Positions 24,141 to 36,060 of a stretch of DNA of 64,000 nt are shown piece by piece (position 1 is the stretch's first letter; every line of letters begins with the position of its first letter). The notes beneath the pieces were generated by a model. The model searched no databases. It saw only the letters and a program-made list of their open reading frames with translations, and had not been told where the DNA came from. Source of the DNA: Epiperipatus broadwayi (Eukaryota; Onychophora; Udeonychophora; Euonychophora; Peripatidae); NCBI GenBank assembly GCA_028023455.1, contig JAQFVV010000113.1:558001-622000 (forward strand). Reading direction: 5' to 3'. The position numbers were made by a program, and so were the translations under genes.

Positions 24141-24941
24141 ATGAAAGTGCATCAATAGTCATTTTGCCATTTCTCTGAAATCTTTAATTTTCACTTAAGA
24201 ATATTAAATAATCAATGTTGCCTAAATAGACTGGCTTGGCCATTAGAGTTTTCTCTAAAATTTTGTCAAATTTTATTTGAAAACTTTTTAATAATCTGAA
24301 AATTCTCCAAAGTCACATATAAATTTGAATACTAGATCAGTTCTACGAGAGACTAGTGCACAATCAATATCTTAAAAAATCTCAATATAACATCATAATG
24401 TATTACATACTCACATATATACAACTTTTATATCTATCAAACTTTTATTTTTAAATATATAGATATATCTGAAGTCCTTCACATTTGATGAACACATTTT
24501 TTGAATTATAATTTTTTTTACTTTACCAATAAAAGATGATTATATATCTATCTATCTATGTATAACATTATTGATTTAGAATTTTATACACTTGCATTTT
24601 ACACCAATATAAACTTATTATCTGAGTATGAGAATTATAGAGAAGATTATTTTCTTTTCATAAGAACATTCTGTTTACAATATTTAATCATATTTTTGGC
24701 AATTTTTCAAATTTTATAAAGTCATTATACATTGACTATCCCATACAATATTTTTGTGTTTATCTAATATTGATATACAGTATATATTAATGTAAAATAA
24801 TACTCACATAGAGTTTAAATATAAAATTTTAACAATATTTATTGTACCAAGTATACTTTTGACATTTTCACATCATATTCAGAATCAGTCTGCCAGGAAC
24901 AATAATTTTTTGCTGACTTGAATACCATTACTTTTTTTAGT
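24141..24941. other. Gene-free AT-rich stretch
   Basis: Contains a short TATC-type tract near 24541-24560. No coding frame and no named repeat. Confidence 0.55.
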
Positions 24942-25159
24942 TTATTACATATTCATTTTGTGTAATGAATCATGCCTTTTATTTTGAATTTGCAATTGTT
25001 TCTCTCTTCACATATAACTCTGACTATATCCAGACCATAACCATTGTTGTGCTCTCCCTTCTGATCAAGAAAGACGGATGAATCAGATGCCCCAGGATCA
25101 ATTTTAGACTTCCCATACACCATGCTGGATCCAATACCTGCCCTGATTTGCCTCCCCAT
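24942..25159 (-). CDS. Unrecognised 68-codon frame with adjacent poly(A) signal
   Basis: I do not recognise this frame. It is one of very few here whose composition looks coding: Gly, Asp, Ser and Lys are mixed, two cysteines sit in 'VICEERNNCKFKIKG', and it is GC-richer than its flanks. The minus-strand stop at 24953 is followed within a few bases by AATAAA (24942-24947) and then an A run, as at the end of a transcript. Upstream, an in-frame stop lies nine codons before the ATG, and a 'ctgcag' acceptor-like site lies before that stop. It could therefore be the 3' exon of an unseen gene, a retroposed gene fragment or chance. Confidence 0.25.
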
Positions 25160-26172
25160 AATATATATTAAGAACCGTCTTTTTCACTGCAGTTTACAGC
25201 ATAGATCACACCAGGCCAGTCCAGTGTTAAAACTTAGAACTTTATATTGTTAATGAGCTTGTTCAAATTTATAGTTCTGAATCTGATATCAATTCAGTCT
25301 AAGCACACTTGTGCTATCCCACTACCCATATGTGATAGATATAGCAGAGCAATCCAGCACCCACCCCCATCATCTCTACCATCACCCATTTTATTATTTT
25401 GATTCTGAATTGCTCTATATATCTATAAATGTACATTCTATAACAGCCTGTTTTTATCAAGTTAGCCACATTATGTTGAATTTTCAGTTCTACCCACATC
25501 ATATTGACACAGATAAAGAATCAATTAAAATTATTAATGAATTACTAAGAAATAAGAATGAAAATACATATAGAATAAAATTATTAGTGTTTTTAAATAT
25601 TTCTCAATATTTTATATGGTTATTTTATTGCATAGGTATGTATATATTATATAAATATATAATAATAGCTATTACCCTGTAAGGTTTAGCATTGTGATAG
25701 AGTAATGGAATCTAAAGCTCAAGGTCCATGGATCGTGATTCCAATACTATGATTCTTGATGCTCAAATGTTTTATCATAATTAGCAATAAAACTTTCAAT
25801 CAGTACTTACAATATTAATGGAATATGTTCTGTTTTTTAAAGAACTTCAGGAGAAAAACTGGTCTATTAGCATTTCAATGGGGATCTATGATAAGAAGTA
25901 TTACTCAATTATCTTGCTAATGTTGAGTAGTGAGAACTGGAGATTTTTTTTCATTTACTGTTTTGTCTCTAACAATGAATAGATAGATATTCATTTATCA
26001 ACCAATATAAGATGGCTAACTAGACTGTTCACAATCTAAATCTCTTTAGAAACTAAAAAAATGTTTTATCTGAATAGGATTAAAATCAAAATCATAGGTA
26101 TAATAGATTTATTAGCTATTATACCACGAGACTATGTATATATACATGAATATATATATATTGTTAAAATGA
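25160..26172. other. Gene-free stretch
   Basis: Overlapping frames at 25311-25682 (+) and 25314-25502 (-) have no family resemblance. The segment 25683-25760 has a loosely tRNA-like word order but does not fold convincingly. Confidence 0.45.
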
Positions 26173-26335
26173 GGTTGCCTTGACAACAGTTTGAAATTGT
26201 TGTTAGTGATATTGTGATTGTCTAGTGTTGACTGGCTTTCAATAACAATCACAACCTGTTGTTAAGGCAACTTCCTTGACACCAGGTTGAGATTGGTAAT
26301 TGTTATTGATATTGGGATTGTCTATGAGTTGACTG
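26173..26335. repeat. Local direct-inverted-direct triplication
   Basis: Unit 26173-26234 and unit 26270-26335 are diverged direct copies ('ccttgacaacagtttgaaat' against 'ccttgacaccaggttgagat', each ending '...gttgactg'). Between them, 'caataacaatcacaacctg' is an inverted partial copy. Confidence 0.6.
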
Positions 26336-27709
26336 ATTTTAATGAATATTTATAAATCTATTTAGCCTTGAACATTATTACACTTGTGAATATATATATA
26401 TATTGCACAAAAGAAACTTAAACTCATTTTGAACTATATTGGGATGCCAATTATGTATATGGATGTTAGTAATGATGATCAGCAGATACAAATAATAATA
26501 ATATATATTGCATACCATCACATAATAATGTATCACTCTCTAGTACTACCTATATGTTAAATCTATTCAGCACAATATTAATCAGTAATTAGATCTATGT
26601 CAGAACCTGCCATCATTACTGATATATATATATTAAAAAAATTTAGTATAATCAATTTGTGTAACGTCATATTCCGTTACAAAATATATATATAGTTTGA
26701 TTACTCAAAGTATGAACACAATGAAGTAATCCTCATGAATTTTTTTATATTTCTCTAACAATAATCACTCATACTTTTTCCTTTGGATTGACCCTTCAAA
26801 TAATAATGGGATCACAACTCAACTTTAACTGTTTGAGATTAAAAATGCTTCTGTACCTTCTGGCACCATCTCCTAGATTTGGAAGACTGATTTGTTGATT
26901 GTCATTGGAAAACTGATTTATATACTCTTATTATTACTCAAATATTAATTTTATTTTCTACATTTCCAATAGTTTGGCATAATTTAGAAGCATTAGAACT
27001 CTTTTCTGTACATTAGATAACTCACAATCAAATATGTATATAATTATATACTTTATAATTGAAAATCACAAAAATAAATTGTACAACTAATGCTGTCTAA
27101 TTAAAAAAAAAAAAAAAAATTCAATAAAATAACTAAATATGAAAATAACAAAGAATTTAGAACCATATTTAAAATCACATTGCATTACCATATAAATATA
27201 TTTAGTTAAATCATCCTTATATGATAGGTATATTTACACACACATATATATATATAAACTAGCCTTGCATATATCTCTGTTTCAATTTAAACTTTATTTA
27301 AGTTTCCCCCCACCATAATCTCTTCAAAAATATATCATATATTGTACATAATCTCTTATTAATTAAATATGAGGTTTATAAGATATCTTCTTAAAGTAAA
27401 AATTTACATTGTTCAGTATCTCATAAAAATGTTATACAAGTGAAAATATCTTTAAAATTTTTTATATATTAACTTATCTATTCTCAATAAAATATAGGCT
27501 TATTGAAATATTTTAGTTACTATATTACTTTGGATATAAGAAGCCCTCGAATTTAAGTCTTAGTAGGATTTTAAGCCTGAAAAATTGGAAAAAAAAAAAT
27601 TCCCCAAATTTAAGATGCATATATATATATACACTTAAATAGGAAACTAATATAAATATAATAAACTCATCTAATTTATTGCAAATCTTCTTCAGATACA
27701 TATTGTTGT
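26336..27709. other. Gene-free AT-rich stretch
   Basis: Includes an A run at about 27103-27119 and several short (TA)n tracts. No coding frame or named repeat. Confidence 0.55.
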
Positions 27710-27815
27710 TTTTTTCATATGTCATAGCATCGGCCGGGATGCGAACCCACAACCGTCTGCAACCAACTACTTGCTTGCAAGGCGGCTGCGATGACCTCTC
27801 AACGCTTGTTACTTT
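27710..27815 (-). mobile_element. tRNA-derived SINE S, copy 1
   Basis: On the minus strand the body runs 'gagaggtcatcgcagccgcc', then 'gtgggttcgcatcccggcc' (B box GGTTCGCATCC), then 'gatgctatgacatatg', then an A-rich tail. The head is shorter than in the copy at 28348. The frame 27525-27818 merely reads through it. Confidence 0.8.
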
Positions 27816-28039
27816 CACTTTCTACATTTTTACTTTCAGAACATGAATTCTCTTCTTCACTATTCCATCAGGTATATCATCGTCAGGCCATTTAAATTGC
27901 AGCTAAATATAATTTTTTTGTCAAAATTTGCTTTCACGTAAAGCATGTTTTTCTATTAAAATCTGAATCATTCTTCTAAAATAATTTATATTTTTACAGA
28001 TATTTTCAGAAAAAAAATTAAAAATGTGAAAAATAAGAT

Positions 28040-28260
28040 TACAAAACATTCATTTTCACTTTGAAATTCAAAACGAAAACACATTGGAATTGTCAACATA
28101 AAATAATATTAAAAGATTCTAAAACATTCATTTTTATTTTAAAAATCAAAACAAAAACATTGGAACTGCCAAATTTTGACAGGCACTCTCTTGTGAGAAC
28201 AACTATCAACCAATCAGCACTATGGTGAGAAGGTTCTTATCTCATTGTTATATTGATTTG
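28040..28260. repeat. Degenerate tandem repeat of about 70-80 bp
   Basis: Words of the type 'gattctaaaacattcatttt' plus 'caaaacnaaaacattggaa' recur near 28046, 28114, 28461 and 28531. This is the background into which the SINE at 28348 inserted. Confidence 0.6.
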
Positions 28261-28347
28261 TTAGTTATAAAACTATTCTAAATATTACTTGAAAGTTTTC
28301 TTGATAAACTAATGATAAAATCTCAAAATAACTATTAAAAGATTCTA

Positions 28348-28454
28348 GGTCTTGCATTGGTGGTCGAGAGGTCAGCGCAACTGCCTTGCACTTGCAGGCA
28401 GTTGCCCGGGTTGCGGGTTCGCTTCCCGGCCGATGCTATGACACTTAAAAAAAA
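28348..28454 (+). mobile_element. tRNA-derived SINE S, copy 2 (most complete)
   Basis: The body begins 'ggtcttgcattggtggtcga'. A seven-pair acceptor-like stem forms between GCATTGG at its start and CCGATGC at the end of the tRNA-like part (one G-T pair). The A-box-like segment is 'tggtcgagaggtcagcg', and the B box GGTTCGCTTCC sits in a T-arm with four of five pairs. It ends 'gctatgacactt' plus poly(A). The 11-bp duplications 'aaaagattcta' flank it at 28337-28347 and 28455-28465. The anticodon arm is irregular and differs between copies, so it is a SINE and not a working tRNA gene. Confidence 0.88.
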
Positions 28455-28877
28455 AAAAGATTCTAAAACATTCATTTTCACTTTAAAGATCAAAACAAAA
28501 ATACTGGAATTGTCAAAATAACATTAAAAGATTTTAAAATAGTCATTTTCACTTTAAAAACCAAAACGAAAATGATTGAAATTGATAGTAACTCTCCCGT
28601 GGAGAGAACAAAAAATCAGTAACTTAGGGGGCATGCTCTTATCTTATTATTATATCAATTATTAGTTGTAAAACTATTCTAAAGACTATAAATAGTCAAT
28701 AAAATTAAAGTCACATATCACATGACCTCATCTTTTTTTAAGCTTGTAAATAAAAAATAATGAGCTGTACTAATTACTCTAACAAGCTCATTATTTAAAA
28801 TCTTTTAATGTTATTTTGACAATTCCAGTATTCTTGTTTTGATCTTTAAAGTGAAAATGAATGTTTTAGAATCTTTT

Positions 28878-28984
28878 TTTTTTTTAAGTGTCATAGCATC
28901 GGCCGGGAAGCGAACCCGCAACCCGGGCAACTGCCTGCAAGTGCAAGGCAGTTGCGCTGACTTCTCGACCACCAATGCAAGACC
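28878..28984 (-). mobile_element. tRNA-derived SINE S, copy 3 (mirror of copy 2)
   Basis: Inverted twin of copy 2 within the right arm of the inverted duplication. It shares the same A-tail length class and the same target duplications, so it is not an independent insertion. Confidence 0.88.
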
Positions 28985-29068
28985 TAGAATCTTTTAATAG
29001 TTATTTTGAGATTTTATCATTAGTTTATCAAGAAAACTTTCAAGTAATATTTAGAATAGTTTTATAAC

Positions 29069-29944
29069 ACCTCTTTTTGAAATATTATATATAAAATCCA
29101 TAATTTCTGTTAACTGATTGATGAATGTATTGTTTGTCTAATATCATGTATCAAATTCACAGCCACTGCATTTATGCAAAAGAAGCAATTCTACCATTAA
29201 ATAAAAAAATGCTCAGGAAAAAATCAATATGGGTGCTTTCAACTACAGATATATAGTATATATTTTATGGTAAAGGTTCCTAGCTAGTGGCAGAAACAGC
29301 ATCAGCATTAATGCACTGTGTTTTCATGATCTGTCAATCCCCTAATATCATTCAGATGAATGACATAGTTAGCAATATTTAATAAAGAAAACATATTTAC
29401 ATTAAATCTAAAAAAAAAAAGTTAAAGCAACCAATTACTACAAAAATGATGGGCTGAGAGCCTGAAGTTTGTGTATTTCACCATAACAATGGACTTTCAA
29501 AATCTTTTGTTTAATTTACATTAATTCTTAAAAAAAGTCGTTAAAGCAACCAATTAAACCAAATCATGGGCCTTTACAAAATCAGGTGTGTCTGGTATAT
29601 AAATAAATGCATCTTAAAAAGATAACTGATCCAAAATGCATTTTATGCTATACTACTTATAGATCAAAGTGTAATAATAATATTGATGAATAAGGAATAA
29701 ATAATAAAGACATGAGTAAGAGATTGTGATCTGGGCCAACTGAATGATTCTGCTTCAGCAATAAATGTATTCATGGAAACATTTTCCTTCTTATAAGTTT
29801 GATATTCATTAACATTTTCCTTCTTCAGTTATCTTTAATCATATATTTCAGGAATATGTGGTGCAATGGAAATTTGAAATATATATTAAAAAAAATAATA
29901 CATAGAGAAGACAAAGAAATAAAGTTAAATTAATGGTACTATGC
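29069..29944. other. Gene-free stretch with short direct duplication
   Basis: 'tttacattaa...gttaaagcaaccaatta' occurs at about 29397 and 29515. A short relic of family A ('gatctgggccaactgaatg') lies near 29729. No coding frame. Confidence 0.5.
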
Positions 29945-31540
29945 TATCATCATCATTTTCAAATTCTACTGATCCACTGCAGAATAAAGGTCTCCCCAAG
30001 TCTATTCCAGTTTCCTCTATCTCTTAGCCTTTATTACACAACAAACCAGTAAATTTCTTTATTTCATCCATCCATTTCATGTATGACAGCTTTTTAGATT
30101 TTTTTTTTTTTGCAATCTCTTGTCATTTAATTTAGAATTTTAGCTATCTACTATTATATTTTCTAGCAATATGTGTGGCCCAACCTCATTTCAGTCTTAA
30201 TATTTTCAATGATTCCTATTTGTTTTCTCAATGTATATGTATTTTATTTTTGAATAACTCTTATTACTCTTAACATACATCTCTTAATATTTTAGTGACT
30301 GGTTTTGAAATCCATATTACTCTTCTCTTGAGTTCTAAATCTCAGATCCATTACTGGGAAAATATATTTATTAAAAGTATTTCTTTCCAAACACATAGGC
30401 ATATTTTGTTTTAATATTAAGTTATTTCTACCATCAAAGTTTCTTTAATTAGTTTAATTATAAATTGATTTAAACACACATTGATTATGTAATATTTACT
30501 AAAGCTATAAACCTCAAGAATGTGTGTGTGAAAATGCGAAGGTAGGGACCTCTACAGGTCTTAACCACAAGCTTATGCTTTGGAAGTGAAATATTGAATA
30601 GCTTCATGCTCTTAGATCTAACTGCTTCAGCTTTATCTATTTATATAGAAAGTAGGTTGAAGTAAAGAAGGGGTTCCCATCTTGCTTTATTTTGGGGTTC
30701 CTCTCTTTTCTTCCAAAGCATAAGCTTGTGGTTAAGACCTGTAGATGTCCCTACCTTCGCATTTTCATGCACACACTCTTGATGTTTATAGCCTTAGTAA
30801 ATATTATTTAATTAGTTTAATTCATTAAATTTTCATGGGCATTAATATCTGATCAAGCCAAATTTATGATTATCAATTTTCATTTTCTGCTGAGAAAATC
30901 CATTAAACATTACTTTAGTCTTTTTAGCATTTATCTTTAGTCATATCTTCTTACTTTTATCTGATAACTCTTGCAACATTCCCTGATGCTCTAAAGCATT
31001 ATTGGCAAAAACATCATCTGCAAATCTAGATGACTTAAATAATCTCCATTTACAACTATTTGTCTAGTGTCTATGTTTTAATCTGCAAATTATTTCCTAT
31101 AAAACTGCTGTAAAAGTTTTGAGATAAGAAATCACTTAATAGCTGATGCATTTTGATAAATACTGTTGAGTATATATCTGGATCTGGGCCTATATCTTGA
31201 TGATCCATTACTTTAATAAGCATAGGAATGCTTACATAATCAAATACTTTTTCATAATTCACAAATTCATCGCTCAATGGCAACATATTTATTGATCTTT
31301 TCTATAATTACTCTCAATACTTGGACTAGATCTGCTGAGCTAAAACTACTTTCAAATTCAGCTAGTTCTTTTAATTGATCAGAACCCAAAATTTGCTGCA
31401 GTTGAGTTATAATAATCTTGTAATGATTTTGTATAGAAATGCTAGGAGACTGTGAGATCTATAGTTTTTAATATATTTTATCACCTTTCTTAAATATCAA
31501 TATTGCTATTGTATTCTTCCAATCATTTTATTCCATGTAA
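29945..31540 (-). mobile_element. 5'-truncated, heavily decayed RTE copy
   Basis: On the minus strand this equals about 4812-3494 of the first RTE copy. It starts inside the reverse transcriptase at about 31535 and ends in 'gatgat' next to 29945. The frame 31286-31071 still shows 'EFVNYEKVFD', the counterpart of the catalytic 'VDYEKAFD', but with Asp replaced by Asn. Stops and shifts are frequent. A family C element interrupts it at 30460-30806. Confidence 0.82.
30444..30822 (-). mobile_element. Family C foldback (347 bp) with perfect 16-bp direct repeats
   Basis: 'tttaattagtttaatt' lies at 30444-30459 and 30807-30822. The inverted arms are about 30486-30589 and 30710-30813: 'ctacaggtcttaaccacaag' against 'cttgtggttaagacctgtag'. 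The left end ('ataaattgatttaaacacac', then 'attgattatgtaat') is the end shared with the copy at 52908. The other end is different, as if truncated. It is inserted in the RTE copy at 29945-31540, so it is younger than that copy. Confidence 0.88.
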
Positions 31541-33559
31541 TTGTGTTTTATAATAAAAAACCAACAAATATCAATTTTTAACTAAGTTTAAAGTTAATAG
31601 CTAGACTGGGAGTAATAGAATAATCTATAGCTTAATAAATATTTTGTGATAATCATAATATATATAATCATAATACATAGGGTGCAATAATCATAATGTA
31701 TTTATATAAAGTGAATGGTATAAAAGAAATAAGAACAGGAAATTTGACACAGATAAATCAAACTGTAGTAATTTGATATTGATAAATACTGTGGAAGAGA
31801 TATGATTTGGGCCAATTGAATAAATGCAGATGAAATACATCTTAGAGATAATTTATTTTTTAAAAAATCTCTATTCATATGTTGAAAAAATGGGCAGTGG
31901 AGTGTAAGTTTTAAGTATATCTAAAAATATAATAATCTGCCAACTCATTTTATTCATCACAATATATGAGAATAATTTATAATCAATCTTTCCCAGGTAT
32001 TTTGAAACGATATTTTCTATTGATATACATGTTGTCAACTATCACCAGTATTGTCCTACATTATAGCTGTCCAATATAGATATTAGTAATAAGGCATTAA
32101 TTAATGATAAACAACACTAATGCAAAAAATAAGACAAATTAAAAGTATGGTAATAAAAAAAAAGATAGACTTTCTTTATAAAGATTATAAAAGAAGAAAG
32201 AAAATCAGTATAGATTTTAATACATTAAAAAGATTATATCTAGATATGAAATTTTAGGTTAATCACTATGAATTCATGAATAAGAATATAGGAACAATAT
32301 TTTTAATTTTCTGCACATTTATTTAAAATTAACTGTATTTTTTCCTATATTACTTTGATCTCTGCATTAACTTTAGGGGAAGATTAATAATGCCAGAAGT
32401 TCCAAGAAATAGTAATTATCTTATATGGATTTTTTAATATTACTGTATATAGGTTAACATAATAAATATGAAAAGACATCAAATGCATGAAAAAATGTAC
32501 TATGTGCAAGGAAGTGATATCTCTTCACATTTATTTAGATATAATTCAAAGTTCATTAATCTATTTATTATATATTCAAATGTACAAAATTCAGTGAAAT
32601 AGAAACTAAAAGTAAGTCAAATAGAATTAACGTGCAATATTTATATATATAAATTATTGACGATTATATAAGTTTATCAATAATCTTTTGTTCTACTATT
32701 TCTCTCTTATGTTTACTGAATTCGTTGCCGTTTTCTTTGATGTCAAAAGTATTCATAGATTTTCAAAGTTTTTGCTTTTAAAATACTATTATGAAACACA
32801 TATAGGAATTACACTCAAATTCTGTTTGTATAATAATTTATTAAATAATAATGTATTATTATATTCCAATTTCAGATTATTTTTTTAATGATTACTATTT
32901 TTATAACAACAAAGTTTATTTTTATTTTTTTCTCACTACAAATTCTTTTCTTTCGTCATAATCCTGAAAGCAGATGCTCTAAGTTTATTTTTAAAATTTT
33001 CTTTTTTTGTCTGACACCTGGCAAAGTATTTATGATTAGATTATTGAACAGATGTAATAACACCCATCTTATAACTTTTTTTGACAGTTAAAAAGACAGC
33101 TTTTAAGAAAAATTTCACGACTGTCATCTAGAAAGAGTATTAGTTTAAAAATATAAATTTAAAAGAAGACTAAATATATTTATTCAAAATACATAATTAA
33201 AACTAAACATTAGAATAGAATACTATAGCTGTATTATAAAAATCGTTTTATATCTTGTTTTACTTAGCACAGCTATAGTTTGATGTACGTATTCAACATC
33301 TAAAGATATCTACATGAATGCCATATGATCTCCAAAATAATATACCATTCAATTATATTAGTTGCATAATTTTAATTAATGGCTAACAATGCAGTACTGT
33401 TTAATATAGAATTTTTACACTATAAAAAGATAATATAAACTGAATTATTAGTAGAAATGTACTGTTTTCAATATAAGTATTACCTATTGATTAATCTCTA
33501 ATAGTGTTATTATTTTTATAGCTTTTCCTTTACTTTCATTGCATTTTTCTTATATTCAT
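31541..33559. other. Gene-free AT-rich stretch
   Basis: A family A relic ('gatttgggccaattgaataa') lies near 31805. The frames at 32688-33091 (plus) are Phe/Ile-rich read-through of AT-rich DNA. No gene seen. Confidence 0.5.
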
Positions 33560-33685
33560 AGATATTACTTTATTATATCTCTTCTCTTATATACTTAAAT
33601 GCAATTTTTATATATAATTCCTCCTTTATTTTAAGTTTTGACTATCCTGCAGTCTTCATTAGAGCTACAAACATCTAAACATATA
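33560..33685 (+). repeat. Half-copy of palindrome J
   Basis: 'ttttgactatcctgcagtcttcattagagc' with a preceding 'aaatgcaattttta...aattcctcc' parallels the centre and one arm of 51645-51826, in diverged form. Confidence 0.5.
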
Positions 33686-33716
33686 ATAATATAGCCATTA
33701 TTTTATTGTAACAGTC

Positions 33717-35480
33717 AGATTTGTACACTCATGCAACAAAATTCAGAGCCCAAGCAGAATATACCAAAGCTGACCGTAGTGAGGTGGTTGAGACCTCTAA
33801 TCCGAACAAACTCCAACTCATCTGCCAGTACTCCAAATTCAACACCTTATGAGTGACATTCCTGGGGCTACACTCAGTTCTCATTTAACCATGAGCCGAC
33901 ATAGAACAGGGAGAAACACGAGACTTAAGGTCATTACTAACCTAACTAAATAAGTGATATATATAACACTTGACACTCTATTAATCTTAAATACTAGACA
34001 TACACATATAGCATATAAACTCATTAAGAAATTGGAGTAATGAACTGTGACATTTAATAATATACTGTGGATTGGATAAAATACTATGGATTGGATAAGA
34101 TACTGTGGTTTGGTTTGATCTAGAGTCTGAGCAAAAAAGATATACAACAGTTTATATTTAAAAAAAGATTTATTAAAACAATAACAAAGGATCTAACACA
34201 AAATATCATAATGGCAGGGATTGTATAATCTTCACAAGGTATTCAATACAGGCAAGCATGTTACAATAGTTGGAACTGTTATCAAGTACATCTATTCCCT
34301 TTTAAACACATTAAAATACATGTGTGTGTGAGTTATAGAGGTCATGCCTAATTCTTTAATATGCTCATTTTATGAACTGGACTTGCTTAAGTTAGAAGTT
34401 GATACTTTAGTAGAGATGATGATGAGTACAGCCAGTTTTAAAGACTGTTATATATACTAATTAACTGAGCAACTAAATAAACTCAGAATCATGCAGATTC
34501 AAACTGATAACCAGATTCAAACTCCAGTCTAAAGCTGAATGATTAATTAATATGGGAAAAAGAACTGGTTACCATTAGGTCCACATATATGCGCTATGGC
34601 GCTATATAAAATATTAAAGAAATAAACTTGCAGTGCGAGTGTGTGATTCTTCAAGAGTTTCAGCATCAAATGCTCGGTTTGCTCTGAGACCGACGGTTTG
34701 CTGCTATTGATATATGAACATAAAGTTCAGGAAGTCGGATTGGCTTTATGGAAAAATCTGGGTCCTCACGCCCCCAGTTCTAATGAAGATAGCCATAACC
34801 CGAACTAAATAAAGGAGCGGTTTGTTACCGTGAACCCTTGTCAGAGGCAACAAAACGTAACACATATAAGTGTACTATATAAAAACACACCCGCAATGCA
34901 CGCAATATATATATAAAAAGCAATAAGTATGCATATAATTAATTGCGCCTAAAACAGATAGCTTTTATCTGTCAAGCTAATTCAAAACAGTTCTTAAAAT
35001 TAGCATTATAAGTATGCTAATAAAATGGGCTTAAAATACATAAAAATAATCTAGTTAAGATCCTGAATCTGCATATAAATATTCTTAATTAAGGAGGGAA
35101 AGTATATTCGATGGGACTTAATACAAACATTAGCAAATATACTTTATCATCTCTAAACAATATATATATCCCCTTCCAACTAATAAATATCAAAGGTTAT
35201 AATATAAGATCGGTTAAGCAAATCTTAAAAAAAATACGATTTTACAATATATATATAACTATGATAACAACGAGTGGTTAGCGCATTCGTTTATTACCAA
35301 TATTATAATTTCGAAACAATGATTTAATAAAATAAACAAGGCTTTTAAAATGTCTAAGCGAAGATTACAATTATCTCCTTTATAAATTACTTACTTGGTT
35401 TCATTGTTTCGAAATCTGAGCATATTATCACATTAACATAACAAAATGCATTTAAACAAAATATTAAAATTACTGAAATT
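33717..35480. repeat. Long non-coding repeat D, copy 2 (possible LTR)
   Basis: Diverged, colinear partner of 16096-17770. The left edge 'tgtaacagtc' and the words 'gcaacaaaatt', 'accaaagctgacc', 'gttcaggaagtcggatt' and 'cccgaactaa' line up with copy 1. Near the right end a perfect 15-bp inverted repeat (35308-35322 with 35401-35415, 'atttcgaaacaatga') occupies the place of the hairpin in copy 1, so the hairpin is kept although its sequence changed. No coding frame. The right limit is uncertain. Confidence 0.62.
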
Positions 35481-36060
35481 AGGCAAGACCGTTAGCTTGT
35501 AAGAATTGAAGAGAATAAATTTCGGACATTTAATGAGTATAAAAAAAAAAATGAAATCTTTTAATTCATAAAAGACTTCAGCAGTTTATAAAATTAAAGT
35601 AAGTGAGCTTTTTTTCTTTTACATTATAGATAAAGTTACACAGACTGATAGTTTCGTTTTATAAGAGGGTAAAATTGAAAGAGTTTTTATAATTTAGATA
35701 GAACGTTCTTTTTAAAATGTTTTAAGAATTTATAGATTAAAGTTCATACTGCAGCTCCTTTTAAAAATGATTACCATCTCTCTCTGCCTCCTTGAGTGGA
35801 CTTGAAGCATATATCAATGATAGTGGTTGGAATGGGGTGTCTGACAGCGTCATAATCTTCAGTGGCCTTTCAGATAGGTTAAATTTCTTCATATTCTCCA
35901 TGCAGGTTGCTGGAAAGTCTATTCAAAGGAATGTTTAGAGGAATTGAGAGTCCATCTGGCTTCCGAGCCAGTAAATATATTATTCTACTCGATCATTTTT
36001 GGATTCTGGTCTCCACAACAATTTTCAGAAAAAAAAAACTAAAGAGAGTCCTTTTCAAAA
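35481..36060. other. Unassigned stretch
   Basis: The frame 35907-36116 (+, 69 codons) runs into the tandem duplication and has no family resemblance. Weak similarity to 17880-18120 suggests continuation of repeat D. Confidence 0.4.

Larger units (their letters stand above)
28264..29068. repeat. Large inverted duplication, 275-bp arms, 255-bp spacer
   Basis: 28264-28538 and 28794-29068 are inverted copies that stay in exact register from end to end, with only a few substitutions (for example gaggtc/gaagtc in the SINE head). Both arms hold the whole SINE S and both of its 11-bp target duplications ('aaaagattcta'). The arms therefore arose by inverted duplication after the SINE landed. Confidence 0.93.

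Noticed and set aside
27525-27818. A 97-codon minus frame
   Set aside because: It starts inside SINE S and runs into AT-rich flank.
28348-28454. Functional tRNA gene
   Set aside because: A and B boxes and an acceptor-like stem are present, but the anticodon arm is irregular, copies differ, and poly(A) plus target duplications mark a SINE.
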